NCBI GenBank assembly: GCA_016169945.1
Contig: JADLSH010000036.1
Coordinates: 1-64,000 of the forward strand
Length of the DNA: 64,000 nt
From: Trachythela sp. YZ-2020
Taxonomy: Eukaryota > Cnidaria > Anthozoa > Malacalcyonacea > Clavulariidae
Direction of reading: 5' to 3'
Positions 35,827-47,038 of the stretch are shown piece after piece. The translations under genes were made by a program, and so were the position numbers. Under the pieces are notes generated by a model, which worked only from the letters and a program-made list of their open reading frames with translations, searched no databases and was not told where the DNA came from. The first letter of the stretch is position 1. Each line of letters begins with the position of its first letter.

Positions 35827-36841
35827 ATGTTTTCAACATCGAGCAGCTTGGAATTAGTAGCAAGAAGAAGAACACACAAACCTTATGAATGTGATGTTTG
35901 TAAGAAGAAATTTTCACTACCAAGCAAATTATTTGACAACACATAAAAGAACACACACTGGAGACAAACCTTATGAATGTGATGTTTGTGAGAAGAAATT
36001 TTCTCGATCAAGCAATTTAGCAACACATAAAAGCACACACACTGGAGACAAACCTTATGACTGTGATGTTTGTAAGAAGAGATTTTCTCAATCAAGCAAT
36101 TTAGCAACACATAAAAGAACACACACTGGAGACAAACCTTATGAATGTGATGTTTGTAAGAAGAGATTTTCTCTATCAAGCTATTTAGCATCACATAAAA
36201 GAATACACACTGGAGACAAACCTTATGAATGTGATGTTTGTAAGATGAAATTTTCTCAGTCAGGCTATTTGTCAAAACATAAAAGAACACACACTGGAGA
36301 CAAACCTTATGAATGTGATGTTTGCAAGAGAGATTCTCGATCAAGACATTTAGCAACACATAAAAGAACACACACAGGAGACAAACCTTATGAATGTGAC
36401 GTTTGCAAGAAGAGATTTTCTCGATCAAATAATTTAGCATGACATAAAAGAACACACACAGGAGACAAACCTTATGAATGTGATGTTTGTAAGAAGAGAT
36501 TTTCCCAACGACGCAACCTTCAAAGGCATAAAAAAATGCATTTGTTGTGTAGCACTTGTCGTAGAGAAATCACTCAACCACAAGATTTACAAGAACAGTT
36601 TTTCAAGGATAAAGTCACTGGAAAACATGTTCGCAAAAAATGCAGTGAAAAGTTTGGTAATATCAAGAAATTAGTTCGACATATAGCAAGGCAACATGGC
36701 AATATTACAAACTATCAATGTGGTTTATGCCAAGAATTGGAATCAACAAAACCAACTGGTATTGGATATATTTGTGGTGTCTGTGACATTGAGTTTAATG
36801 TTCCAAGCAAACTTGAAAATCACATGGTTACTCATGACTAA
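35827..36841 (+). pseudogene. ZNF-F: C2H2 zinc-finger pseudogene
   Basis: ATG at 35827 gives MFSTSSSLELVARRRTHKP. A 4-bp insertion in the first finger (about 35927) shifts the frame. Seven further fingers are open from 35885 in the shifted frame, one with a 3-bp deletion (CKRDSRSRHL) that removes the core phenylalanine. CGA to TGA at 36440-36442 stops translation before the last finger; the C-terminal module (36536-36841) follows in frame. The C-terminal finger reads HVRKKC, the Cys-to-Arg change shared with G-J, so F belongs to the same subfamily. Confidence 0.85.
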
Positions 36842-37508
36842 ATAATACTATCTAAACTGTTTTCGTTTTTGAAGTTGTATTTACACTGAGTTTATATGGA
36901 TATTGTTGCTTAAAACTATTTTGAGAATGCATATAAACTGTTAAGTGGCTAATTTTCTGAAGTGTATCATATTTGGGGATCATGTTTTTACCTTGAAAAC
37001 TCTTTTCGTTTTTTGATATTACATTTTTTTTGTTAATTAGTAACACTAATTTTATATTAATATTGTTGTTTAAGACTACTTTAAGAATGTATATAACTGT
37101 TGAGTAAAATCTTACTGTAGTTGGGAAAAAGTGTATTATATTATTTAGCTACTGATCGTTTTTTTATTTGACATATACTGGTATTCCAATTTCCTTTCAA
37201 AACATTATAAAATTCGTATTCTAACTGACGAGGTTAATGAAAGTATGTGAAATCTATCAAGACTTATATCCTCTATCAATATTTGACACGTCCGTTCTGT
37301 CTGTGACCATATTCATCTACGCTCAAATATCATCTCAACACCAGATCTTGACAAATTTATATTTAACTCATTTCATTGCGTAATCTTACCGCTACTGAGA
37401 AAAACATTTTAGCCCGTGGCCTTAATTTCTTAATACCAGCACTTAAACTCAGCTTTTCTGATTTCCTCACCCCGTTTGAAATGTTGTTAAGAATTAAGGG
37501 TGAGACTG
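36842..37508 (+). repeat. ZNF-F 3' flank with Penelope-like fragment
   Basis: Standard flank. The Penelope-like fragment (about 37200-37508) ends exactly where BEL/Pao sequence begins ('gtgagactg|tgtttcgag'). Confidence 0.6.
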
Positions 37509-38235
37509 TGTTTCGAGATTCCGTTTGAGGATTCCATATTTGACCTAAAACACGAGGGTGGGCTTCAAGTTGCTGGGGGTCGAGGATTGACTTCGACGGT
37601 TGTTGAGGACTTTCTGAAAACTGTGGGTCATTTTGAAACTCCGTCATTAATGCTTTACTATTACTCAACCATTTGCGCATGTTGAAACCGCCTTCCAACA
37701 ATCGCGTTTTGATCTTCGCTAATTCAAAGGCCGATTCTGGATTATCTGAAGCAGATGCAAGATCGTCCACGTAGAGGGATTTTAGCACTTTGATAACAAA
37801 GGTTGGATCAATGGTGGAATATTGAGTAAGGTGATGTTGGAGTACAGCATTCAAGATGGCTGGACTGCATGCATGTAAGACCAAACACTGGCCGCGCAAA
37901 TCTTAAGGTTACGATGTTCGGGTTTGTGTCATGAATGTCCTCGATCCAAAAAAAGCGTAAATAGTCTCGACGCTCTGGTGATATAGCAATATTCAGGAAC
38001 GCTTTTTCAATATCTGCGATCATCGCTACTTTATATACCCGAAATCGAACCAGAATATTAAAAGTTAGGGTATTGAGTGACGGTCCGATATGCAGACAGT
38101 CATTTAAACTCGTTCCGGGGCCTTTTGCAGACGCATCATATACAACTCTGATCTTTGTGGTATTCTTATCTTCACGAACAACTTCGCGATGTGGTAGGTA
38201 ATGAACATTTCCGACTGGAACAAGGACATCATTAG
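37509..38235 (-). pseudogene. BEL/Pao reverse-transcriptase fragment, 727 bp (array copy 0)
   Basis: Minus-strand frames read MIADIEKAFLNIAISPERRD and FVIKVLKSLYVDDLASASDN, the palm motifs of a BEL/Pao reverse transcriptase. A 4-bp duplication ('gcatgcat') separates them into two frames. The left edge joins the Penelope-like fragment. The right edge joins the truncated ZNF upstream module ('catcattag|acagcgatg'). Confidence 0.85.
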
Positions 38236-38757
38236 ACAGCGATGATCTTTATACGTAACTGAAGTAAAAATCCAATGTCTCAAAATGAGCAGACTTTTTT
38301 CTTTGTTTAACTGTTTGGTTGTGTTGGACTGGATTTCCCACAGAAAAGCCGTACACAGTCACTCTCACCGAGGGGCAGTGACGAAAACACGGGCGGCAAA
38401 ACAGCAATGGCGCCCCTGATCTATGGGTGATTTGCGGACCCCCGTATTTGTAGAGATTTGAAAAAGCACTCACAACAATTACGAAACTAAAAACGAACTC
38501 AAAATTTGCCTTACTACCTCACAAATATTAAAATAGCCTACATCTTCCGTTTTTTCGACCGAAATAAAATTTACCATATTCCTACTCCAGTATATAGGTC
38601 AGTGTTAGCCGCCCGTGTTCGAAACCCCAGCGGATTTCAGAATCATTTCCATTATACTCTAGCGCAAAATTCACACAAGCAATCAAGCATCCATTTTAAA
38701 ATATTCGAAACAGTGAAACTGCCAAACTTTATTCTATTTTCGCGCTGATTGCAGTTT

Positions 38758-38764
38758 TATAAAA
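38758..38764 (+). promoter_or_regulatory. TATA box, ZNF-G
   Basis: TATAAAA within 'gcagttttataaaagtgaat', 83 bp before the start codon; the same context precedes the other open copies. Confidence 0.5.
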
Positions 38765-38846
38765 GTGAATACCTCAATTTTTTATGTTTAAGCTTGATAG
38801 ATTTTACTGTTGACTGGTGAATACTGAGTGCTGAACGCTCAATCCC

Positions 38847-39995
38847 ATGGATTTGTGGAATTGTGGCCTACTTCGTGCTGATGATTGCGAGGAGATGTTT
38901 TCAACATCGAGCAGCTTGGACTTAGTGGCAAGAGAAGAAAGAACACACAAACCTTATGAATGTGATGTTTGTAAGAAGAAATTTTCACTACCAAGCAATT
39001 TGACAACACATAGACGAACACACACTGGAGACAAACCTTATGAATGTGATGTTTGTGAGAAGAGATTTTCTCTATCAAGCAATTTAGCAACACATAAAAG
39101 AACACACATTGGAGACAATCCTTACGAATGTGATGTTTGTGAGAAGAGATTTTCTCTATCAAGATATTTAACAAAACATAAACGAATACACACTGGTGAC
39201 AAACCTTATGAATGTGATGTTTGCAAGAAGAAATTTTCACTACCAAGCTATTTGGCAACACATCAAAGAACACACACTGGAGACAAACCTTATGAATGTG
39301 ATGTTTGCAAGATGAAATTTTCTCTATCAGGCTATTTTTCAAAACATAAACGAACACAAACTGGAGACAAACCTAATGAATGTGATGTTTGCAAGAAGAA
39401 TTTTCATAAGTCAAGAAATTTAGCAACACATAAATACATACACACAGGACACAAAGTATTTGAATGTGATGTTTGCAAGAAGAAATTTGCTCGATCAAAT
39501 CATTTAGCACGACATAAAAGAACAAACACAGGATACAAACCTTATGAATGTGATGTTTGCAACAAGAAATTTAGTCAATCAAGCAATTTAGCATCACACA
39601 AAAGAACACACACTGTGGACAATCCTTATGAATGTGATGTTTGTAAGAAGAGATTTTCCCAACGACACAACCTTCAAAGGCATAAAAAAATGCATTTGTT
39701 GTGTAGCACTTGTCGTAGAGAAATCACTCAACCACAAGATTTACAAGAACATTTTTTCAAGGATAAAGTCACTGGAAAACATGTTCGCAAAAAATGCAGT
39801 GAAAAGTTTGGTAATATCAAGAAATTAGTTCGACATATAGCAAGGCAACATGGCAATATTACAAACTATCAATGTGGTTTATGCCAAGAATTGGAATCAA
39901 CAAAACCAACTGGTATTGGATATATTTGTGGTGTCTGTGACATTGAGTTTGATGTTCCAAGCAAACTTGAAAATCACATGGTTACTCATGACTAA
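38847..39995 (+). CDS. ZNF-G: nine-finger C2H2 zinc-finger protein
   Basis: 382 residues from a true ATG (MDLWNCGLLRADDCEEMFS). Nine fingers occupy about residues 37-288, followed by the C-terminal module (about 289-382). Finger 5 ends KRTQ and finger 7 ends KRTN, so each has lost its last zinc-binding histidine. In the C-terminal module HVRKKC replaces the CKKC pair of copies A, C and D. Fingers 1-4, 8 and 9 are canonical. Helix tips: LPSNLTT, LSSNLAT, LSRYLTK, LPSYLAT, LSGYFSK, KSRNLAT, RSNHLAR, QSSNLAS and QRHNLQR. Probably a nuclear DNA-binding protein; target unknown. Confidence 0.85.
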   Translation: MDLWNCGLLRADDCEEMFSTSSSLDLVAREERTHKPYECDVCKKKFSLPSNLTTHRRTHTGDKPYECDVCEKRFSLSSNLATHKRTHIGDNPYECDVCEKRFSLSRYLTKHKRIHTGDKPYECDVCKKKFSLPSYLATHQRTHTGDKPYECDVCKMKFSLSGYFSKHKRTQTGDKPNECDVCKKNFHKSRNLATHKYIHTGHKVFECDVCKKKFARSNHLARHKRTNTGYKPYECDVCNKKFSQSSNLASHKRTHTVDNPYECDVCKKRFSQRHNLQRHKKMHLLCSTCRREITQPQDLQEHFFKDKVTGKHVRKKCSEKFGNIKKLVRHIARQHGNITNYQCGLCQELESTKPTGIGYICGVCDIEFDVPSKLENHMVTHD

Positions 39996-40660
39996 ATAAT
40001 ACTATCTAAACTGTTTTCGTTTTTGAAGTTGTATTTCCACTGAGTTTATAGGGATATTGTTGCTTGAAACTATTTTGAGAATGTATATAAACTGTCAAGT
40101 GGCAAATTTTCTGAAGTGTATCATTTGGGGATCATGTTTTTACCTTGAAAACTCTTTTCGTTTTTTGATATTACATTTTTTTTGTTAATTAGTAACACTA
40201 ATTTTATATTAATATTGTTGTTTAAGACTACTTTAAGAATGTATATAACTGTTGAGTAAAATCTTACTGTAGTTGGGAAAAAGTGTATTATATTATTTAC
40301 CTACTGATCGTTTTTTTATTTGACATATACTGGTATTCCAATTTCCTTTCAAAACATTATAAAATTCGTATTCTAACTGACGAGGTTAATGAAAGTATGT
40401 GAAATCTATCAAGACTTATATCCTCTATCAATATTTGACACGTCCGTTCTGTCTGTGACCATATTCATCTACGCTCAAATATCATCTCAACACCAGATCT
40501 TGACAAATTTATATTTAACTCATTTCATTGCGTAATCTTACCGCTACTGAGAAAAACATTTTAGCCCGTGGCCTTAATTTCTTAATACCAGCACTTAAAC
40601 TCCGCTTTTCTGATTTCCTCACCCCGTTTGAAATGTTGTTAAGAATTAAGGGTGAGACTG

Positions 40661-41387
40661 TGTTTCGAGATTCCGTTTGAGGATTCCATATTTGACCTAA
40701 AACACGAGGGTGGGCTTCAAGTTGCTGGGGGTCGAGGATTGACTTCGACGGTTGTTGAGGACTTTCTGAAAACTGTGGGTCATTTTGAAACTCCGTCATT
40801 AATGCTTTACTATTACTCAACCATTTGCGCACGTTGAAACCGCCTTCCAACAATCGCGTTTTGATCTTCGCTAATTCAAAGGCCGATTCTGGATTATCTG
40901 AAGCAGATGCAAGATCGTCCACGTAGAGGGATTTTAGCACTTTGATAACAAAGGTTGGATCAATGGTGGAATATTGAGTAAGGTGATGTTGGAGTACAGC
41001 ATTCAAGATGGCTGGACTGCATGCATGTAAGACCAAACACTGGCCGCGCAAATCTTAAGGTTACGATGTTCGGGTTTGTGTCATGAATGTCCTCGATCCA
41101 AAAAAAGCGTAAATAGTCTCGACGCTCTGGTGATATAGCAATATTCAGGAACGCTTTTTCAATATCTGCGATCATCGCTACTTTATATACCCGAAATCGA
41201 ACCAGAATATTAAAAGTTAGGGTATTGAGTGACGGTCCGATATGCAGACAGTCATTTAAACTCGTTCCGGGGCCTTTTGCAGACGCATCATATACAACTC
41301 TGATCTTTGTGGTATTCTTATCTTCACGAACAACTTCGCGATGTGGTAGGTAATGAACATTTCCGACTGGAACAAGGACATCATTAG
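40661..41387 (-). pseudogene. BEL/Pao fragment, array unit 1
   Basis: Same 727-bp piece, same 4-bp duplication and same edges as 37509-38235. Confidence 0.85.
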
Positions 41388-41994
41388 ACAGCGATGATCT
41401 TTATACGTAACTGAAGTAAAATCCAATGTCTCAAAATGAGCAGACTTTTTCTTTGTTTAACTGTTTGGTTGTGTTGGACTGGATTTCCCACAGAAAAGCC
41501 GTACACAGTCACTCACCGAGGGGCAGTGACGAAAACACGGGCGGCAAAACAGCAATGGCGCCCCTGATCTATGGGTGATTTGCGGACCCCCGTATTTGTA
41601 GAGATTTGAAAAAGCACTCACAACAATTACGAAACTAAAAACGAACTCAAAATTTGCCTTACTACCTCACAAATATTAAAATAGCCTACATCTTCCGTTT
41701 TTTCGACCGAAATAAAATTTACCATATTCCTACTCCAGTATATAGGTCAGTGTTAGCCGCCCGTGTTCGAAACCCCAGCGGATTTCAGAATCATTTCCAT
41801 TATACTCTAGCGCAAAATTCACACAAGCAATCAAGCATCCATTTTAAAATATTCGAAACAGTGAAACTGCCAAACTTTATTCTATTTTCGCGCTGATTGC
41901 AGTTTTATAAAAGTGAATACCTCAATTTTTTATGTTTAAGCTTGATAGATTTTACTGTTGACTGGTGAATACTGAGTGCTGAACGCTCAATCCC

Positions 41995-43143
41995 ATGGAT
42001 TTGTGGAATTGTGGCCTACTTCGTGCTGATGATTGCGAGGAGATGTTTTCAACATCGAGCAGCTTGGACTGAGTGGCAAGAGAAGAAAGAACACACAAAC
42101 CTTATGAATGTGATGTTTGTAAGAAGAAATTTTCACTACCAAGCAATTTGACAACACATAGACGAACACACACTGGAGACAAACCTTATGAATGTGATGT
42201 TTGTGAGAAGAGATTTTCTCTATCAAGCAATTTAGCAACACATAAAAGAACACACATTGGAGACAATCCTTACGAATGTGATGTTTGTGAGAAGAGATTT
42301 TCTCTATCAAGATATTTAACAAAACATAAACGAATACACACTGGTGACAAACCTTATGAATGTGATGTTTGCAAGAAGAAATTTTCACTACCAAGCTATT
42401 TGGCAACACATCAAAGAACACACACTGGAGACAAACCTTATGAATGTGATGTTTGCAAGATGAAATTTTCTCTATCAGGCTATTTGTCAAAACATAAACG
42501 AACACAAACTGGAGACAAACCTAATGAATGTGATGTTTGCAAGAAGAATTTTCATAAGTCAAGAAATTTAGCAACACATAAATACATACACACAGGACAC
42601 AAAGTATTTGAATGTGATGTTTGCAAGAAGAAATTTGCTCGATCAAATCATTTAGCACGACATAAAAGAACACACACAGGAGACAAACCTTATGAATGTG
42701 ATGTTTGCAACAAGAAATTTAGTCAATCAAGCAATTTAGCATCACACAAAAGAACACACACTGTGGACAATCCTTATGAATGTGATGTTTGTAAGAAGAG
42801 ATTTTCCCAACGACACAACCTTCAAAGGCATAAAAAAATGCATTTGTTGTGTAGCACTTGTCGTAGAGAAATCACTCAACCACAAGATTTACAAGAACAT
42901 TTTTTCAAGGATAAAGTCACTGGAAAACATGTTCGCAAAAAATGCAGTGAAAAGTTTGGTAATATCAAGAAATTAGTTCGACATATAGCAAGGCAACATG
43001 GCAATATTACAAACTATCAATGTGGTTTATGCCAAGAATTGGAATCAACAAAACCAACTGGTATTGGATATATTTGTGGTGTCTGTGACATTGAGTTTGA
43101 TGTTCCAAGCAAACTTGAAAATCACATGGTTACTCATGACTAA
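41995..43143 (+). pseudogene. ZNF-H: near-intact copy with one early nonsense codon
   Basis: Identical in plan to ZNF-G and I (nine fingers plus C-terminal module). TTA to TGA at 42070-42072 stops translation at codon 26, before the first finger. The rest of the frame (from 42073) is open to 43143, but its next in-frame ATG lies within finger 5 (CKMKF), so re-initiation would give only a partial array. Finger 5 has the Q substitution (KRTQ); finger 7 keeps its histidine (KRTH). TATAAAA lies at 41906-41912. A fresh loss of function, or an allele, in an otherwise intact unit. Confidence 0.85.
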
Positions 43144-43808
43144 ATAATACTATCTAAACTGTTTTCGTTTTTGAAGTTGTATTTCCACTGAGTTTATAGG
43201 GATATTGTTGCTTGAAACTATTTTGAGAATGTATATAAACTGTTAAGTGGCAAATTTTCTGAAGTGTATCATTTGGGGATCATGTTTTTACCTTGAAAAC
43301 TCTTTTCGTTTTTTGATATTACATTTGTTTTGTTAATTAGTAACACTAATTTTATATTAATATTGTTGTTTAAGACTACTTTAAGAATGTATATAACTGT
43401 TGAGTAAAATCTTACTGTAGTTGGGAAAAAGTGTATTATATTATTTACCTACTGATCGTTTTTTTATTTGACATATACTGGTATTCCAATTTCCTTTCAA
43501 AACATTATAAAATTCGTATTCTAACTGACGAGGTTAATGAAAGTATGTGAAATCTATCAAGACTTATATCCTCTATCAATATTTGACACGTCCGTTCTGT
43601 CTGTGACCATATTCATCTACGCTCAAATATCATCTCAACACCAGATCTTGACAAATTTATATTTAACTCATTTCATTGCGTAATCTTACCGCTACTGAGA
43701 AAAACATTTTAGCCCGTGGCCTTAATTTCTTAATACCAGCACTTAAACTCCGCTTTTCTGATTTCCTCACCCCGTTTGAAATGTTGTTAAGAATTAAGGG
43801 TGAGACTG

Positions 43809-44535
43809 TGTTTCGAGATTCCGTTTGAGGATTCCATATTTGACCTAAAACACGAGGGTGGGCTTCAAGTTGCTGGGGGTCGAGGATTGACTTCGACGGT
43901 TGTTGAGGACTTTCTGAAAACTGTGGGTCATTTTGAAACTCCGTCATTAATGCTTTACTATTACTCAACCATTTGCGCACGTTGAAACCGCCTTCCAACA
44001 ATCGCGTTTTGATCTTCGCTAATTCAAAGGCCGATTCTGGATTATCTGAAGCAGATGCAAGATCGTCCACGTAGAGGGATTTTAGCACTTTGATAACAAA
44101 GGTTGGATCAATGGTGGAATATTGAGTAAGGTGATGTTGGAGTACAGCATTCAAGATGGCTGGACTGCATGCATGTAAGACCAAACACTGGCCGCGCAAA
44201 TCTTAAGGTTACGATGTTCGGGTTTGTGTCATGAATGTCCTCGATCCAAAAAAAGCGTAAATAGTCTCGACGCTCTGGTGATATAGCAATATTCAGGAAC
44301 GCTTTTTCAATATCTGCGATCATCGCTACTTTATATACCCGAAATCGAACCAGAATATTAAAAGTTAGGGTATTGAGTGACGGTCCGATATGCAGACAGT
44401 CATTTAAACTCGTTCCGGGGCCTTTTGCAGACGCATCATATACAACTCTGATCTTTGTGGTATTCTTATCTTCACGAACAACTTCGCGATGTGGTAGGTA
44501 ATGAACATTTCCGACTGGAACAAGGACATCATTAG
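43809..44535 (-). pseudogene. BEL/Pao fragment, array unit 2
   Basis: Same 727-bp piece, with the same internal 4-bp duplication and edges as the other array copies. Confidence 0.85.
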
Positions 44536-45056
44536 ACAGCGATGATCTTTATACGTAACTGAAGTAAAAATCCAATGTCTCAAAATGAGCAGACTTTTTT
44601 CTTTGTTTAACTGTTTGGTTGTGTTGGACTGGATTTCCCACAGAAAAGCCGTACACAGTCACTCTCACCGAGGGCAGTGACGAAAACACGGGCGGCAAAA
44701 CAGCAATGGCGCCCATGATCTATGGGTGATTTGAGTACCCGAGTATTTGTAGATATTTGAAAAAGCACTCACAAATATTACGAAACTAAATACGAACTCT
44801 TAATTTGCCTTACTACCTCACAAATATTAAAATAGCCTACATCTTCCGTTTTTTCGACCGAAATAAAATTTACCATATTCCTACTCCAGTATATAGGTCA
44901 GTGTTAGCCGCCCGTGTTCGAAACCCCAGCGGATTTCAGAATCATTTCCATTATACTCTAGCGCAAAATTCACACAAGCAATCAAGCATCCATTTTAAAA
45001 TATTCGAAACAGTGAAACTGCCAAACTTTATTCTATTTTCGCGCTGATTGCAGTTT

Positions 45057-45063
45057 TATAAAA
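45057..45063 (+). promoter_or_regulatory. TATA box, ZNF-I
   Basis: TATAAAA in the conserved context, 83 bp before the start codon. Confidence 0.5.
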
Positions 45064-45145
45064 GTGAATACCTCAATTTTTTATGTTTAAGCTTGATAGA
45101 TTTTACTGTTGACTGGTGAATACTGAGTGCTGAACGTTCAATCCC

Positions 45146-46294
45146 ATGGATTTGTGGAATTGTGGCCTACTTCGTGCTGATGATTGCGAGGAGATGTTTT
45201 CAACATCGAGCAGCTTGGAATTAGTAGCAAGAGAAGAAAGAACACACAAACCTTATGAATGTGATGTTTGTAAGAAGAAATTTTCACTACCAAGCAATTT
45301 GACAACACATAGACGAACACACACTGGAGACAAACCTTATGAATGTGATGTTTGTGAGAAGAGATTTTCTCTATCAAGCAATTTAGCAACACATAAAAGA
45401 ACACACATTGGAGACAATCCTTACGAATGTGATGTTTGTGAGAAGAGATTTTCTCTATCAAGATATTTAACAAAACATAAACGAATACACACTGGTGACA
45501 AACCTTATGAATGTGATGTTTGCAAGAAGAAATTTTCACTACCAAGCTATTTGGCAACACATCAAAGAACACACACTGGAGACAAACCTTATGAATGTGA
45601 TGTTTGCAAGATGAAATTTTCTCTATCAGGCTATTTGTCAAAACATAAACGAACACAAACTGGAGACAAACCTAATGAATGTGATGTTTGCAAGAAGAAT
45701 TTTCATAAGTCAAGAAATTTAGCAACACATAAATACATACACACAGGACACAAAGTATTTGAATGTGATGTTTGCAAGAAGAGATTTGCTCGATCAAATC
45801 ATTTAGCACGACATAAAAGAACACACACAGGAGACAAACCTTATGAATGTGATGTTTGCAACAAGAAATTTAGTCAATCAAGCAATTTAGCATCACACAA
45901 AAGAACACACACTGTGGACAATCCTTATGAATGTGATGTTTGTAAGAAGAGATTTTCCCAACGACACAACCTTCAAAGGCATAAAAAAATGCATTTGTTG
46001 TGTAGCACTTGTCGTAGAGAAATCACTCAACCACAAGATTTACAAGAACATTTTTTCAAGGATAAAGTCACTGGAAAACATGTTCGCAAAAAATGCAGTG
46101 AAAAGTTTGGTAATATCAAGAAATTAGTTCGACATATAGCAAGGCAACATGGCAATATTACAAACTATCAATGTGGTTTATGCCAAGAATTGGAATCAAC
46201 AAAACCAACTGGTATTGGATATATTTGTGGTGTCTGTGACATTGAGTTTGATGTTCCAAGCAAACTTGAAAATCACATGGTTACTCATGACTAA
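45146..46294 (+). CDS. ZNF-I: nine-finger C2H2 zinc-finger protein
   Basis: 382 residues from ATG, almost identical to ZNF-G. Differences include SLELVA in the leader, a normal phenylalanine-free change reversed in finger 5 (SGYLSK), and KKRFARS with KRTH restored in finger 7, so that finger has a full set of ligands. Finger 5 still ends KRTQ. The C-terminal finger has the shared HVRKKC. Open from ATG to stop, with the TATA box in place. Of the three array copies this one looks the most functional. Confidence 0.85.
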   Translation: MDLWNCGLLRADDCEEMFSTSSSLELVAREERTHKPYECDVCKKKFSLPSNLTTHRRTHTGDKPYECDVCEKRFSLSSNLATHKRTHIGDNPYECDVCEKRFSLSRYLTKHKRIHTGDKPYECDVCKKKFSLPSYLATHQRTHTGDKPYECDVCKMKFSLSGYLSKHKRTQTGDKPNECDVCKKNFHKSRNLATHKYIHTGHKVFECDVCKKRFARSNHLARHKRTHTGDKPYECDVCNKKFSQSSNLASHKRTHTVDNPYECDVCKKRFSQRHNLQRHKKMHLLCSTCRREITQPQDLQEHFFKDKVTGKHVRKKCSEKFGNIKKLVRHIARQHGNITNYQCGLCQELESTKPTGIGYICGVCDIEFDVPSKLENHMVTHD

Positions 46295-47038
46295 ATAATA
46301 CTATCTAAACTGTTTTCGTTTTTGAAGTTGTATTTCCACTGAGTTTATAGGGATATTGTTGCTTGAAACTATTTTGAGAATGTATATAAACTGTTAAGTG
46401 GCAAATTTTCTGAAGTGTATCATTTGGGGATCATGTTTTTACCTTGAAAACTCTTTTCGTTTTTTGATATTACATTTGTTTTGTTAATTAGTAACACTAA
46501 TTTTATATTAATATTGTTGTTTAAGACTACTTTAAGAATGTATATAACTGTTGAGTAAAATCTTACTGTAGTTGGGAAAAAGTGTATTATATTATTTACC
46601 TACTGATCGTTTTTTTATTTGACATATACTGGTATTCCAATTTCCTTTCAAAACATTATAAAATTCGTATTCTAACTGACGAGGTTAATGAAAGTATGTA
46701 AAATCTATCAAGACTTATATCCTCTATCAATATTCGACACGTCCGTTCTGTCTGTGACCATATTCCTCTACGCTCAAATATCATCTCAACACCAGATCCT
46801 GACAAAGTTATATTTAACTCATTTCATCGCGTAATCTTACCGCTACTGAGAAAAACATTTTAGCCCGTGGCCTGAATTTCTTAATAGAGAGTTACAGATT
46901 GACGTTAAATTTTCAAACCTCAAACCCCAAACCGCAGCTAGATGTTAGCGGTTCGACGTTTGACGTATTAAAGAAAAAGTACTCTAGATTTATGTTAACC
47001 GCAAACTGCAGATCGTATTAAAGGCGCGAAAATTCAAA

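Larger units (their letters stand above)
38236..41387. repeat. Tandem array unit 1 (3152 bp)
   Basis: The unit runs from the truncated upstream module ('acagcgatgatc') through ZNF-G, its flank and an antisense BEL/Pao fragment ending 'catcattag'. Unit 2 (41388-44535, 3148 bp) and unit 3 (44536 onward) repeat it with very few differences. Confidence 0.9.
41388..44535. repeat. Tandem array unit 2 (3148 bp)
   Basis: Copy of unit 1 containing ZNF-H and another 727-bp BEL/Pao fragment (43809-44535). Confidence 0.9.
44536..46886. repeat. Tandem array unit 3, left part
   Basis: Upstream module, ZNF-I and 3' flank. From about 46690 the flank switches from the unit 1/2 version to the ZNF-J version (for example 'gatcctgacaaag' in place of 'gatcttgacaaat'). 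The unit is then interrupted by the Harbinger insertion and resumes at 51534. Confidence 0.8.

Noticed and set aside
37500..37685. Plus-strand 61-codon frame repeated in each BEL fragment (MRLCFEIPFEDSIF-like)
   Set aside because: It is antisense to the reverse-transcriptase fragment and begins in Penelope-like sequence; its repetition only reflects the duplicated DNA.
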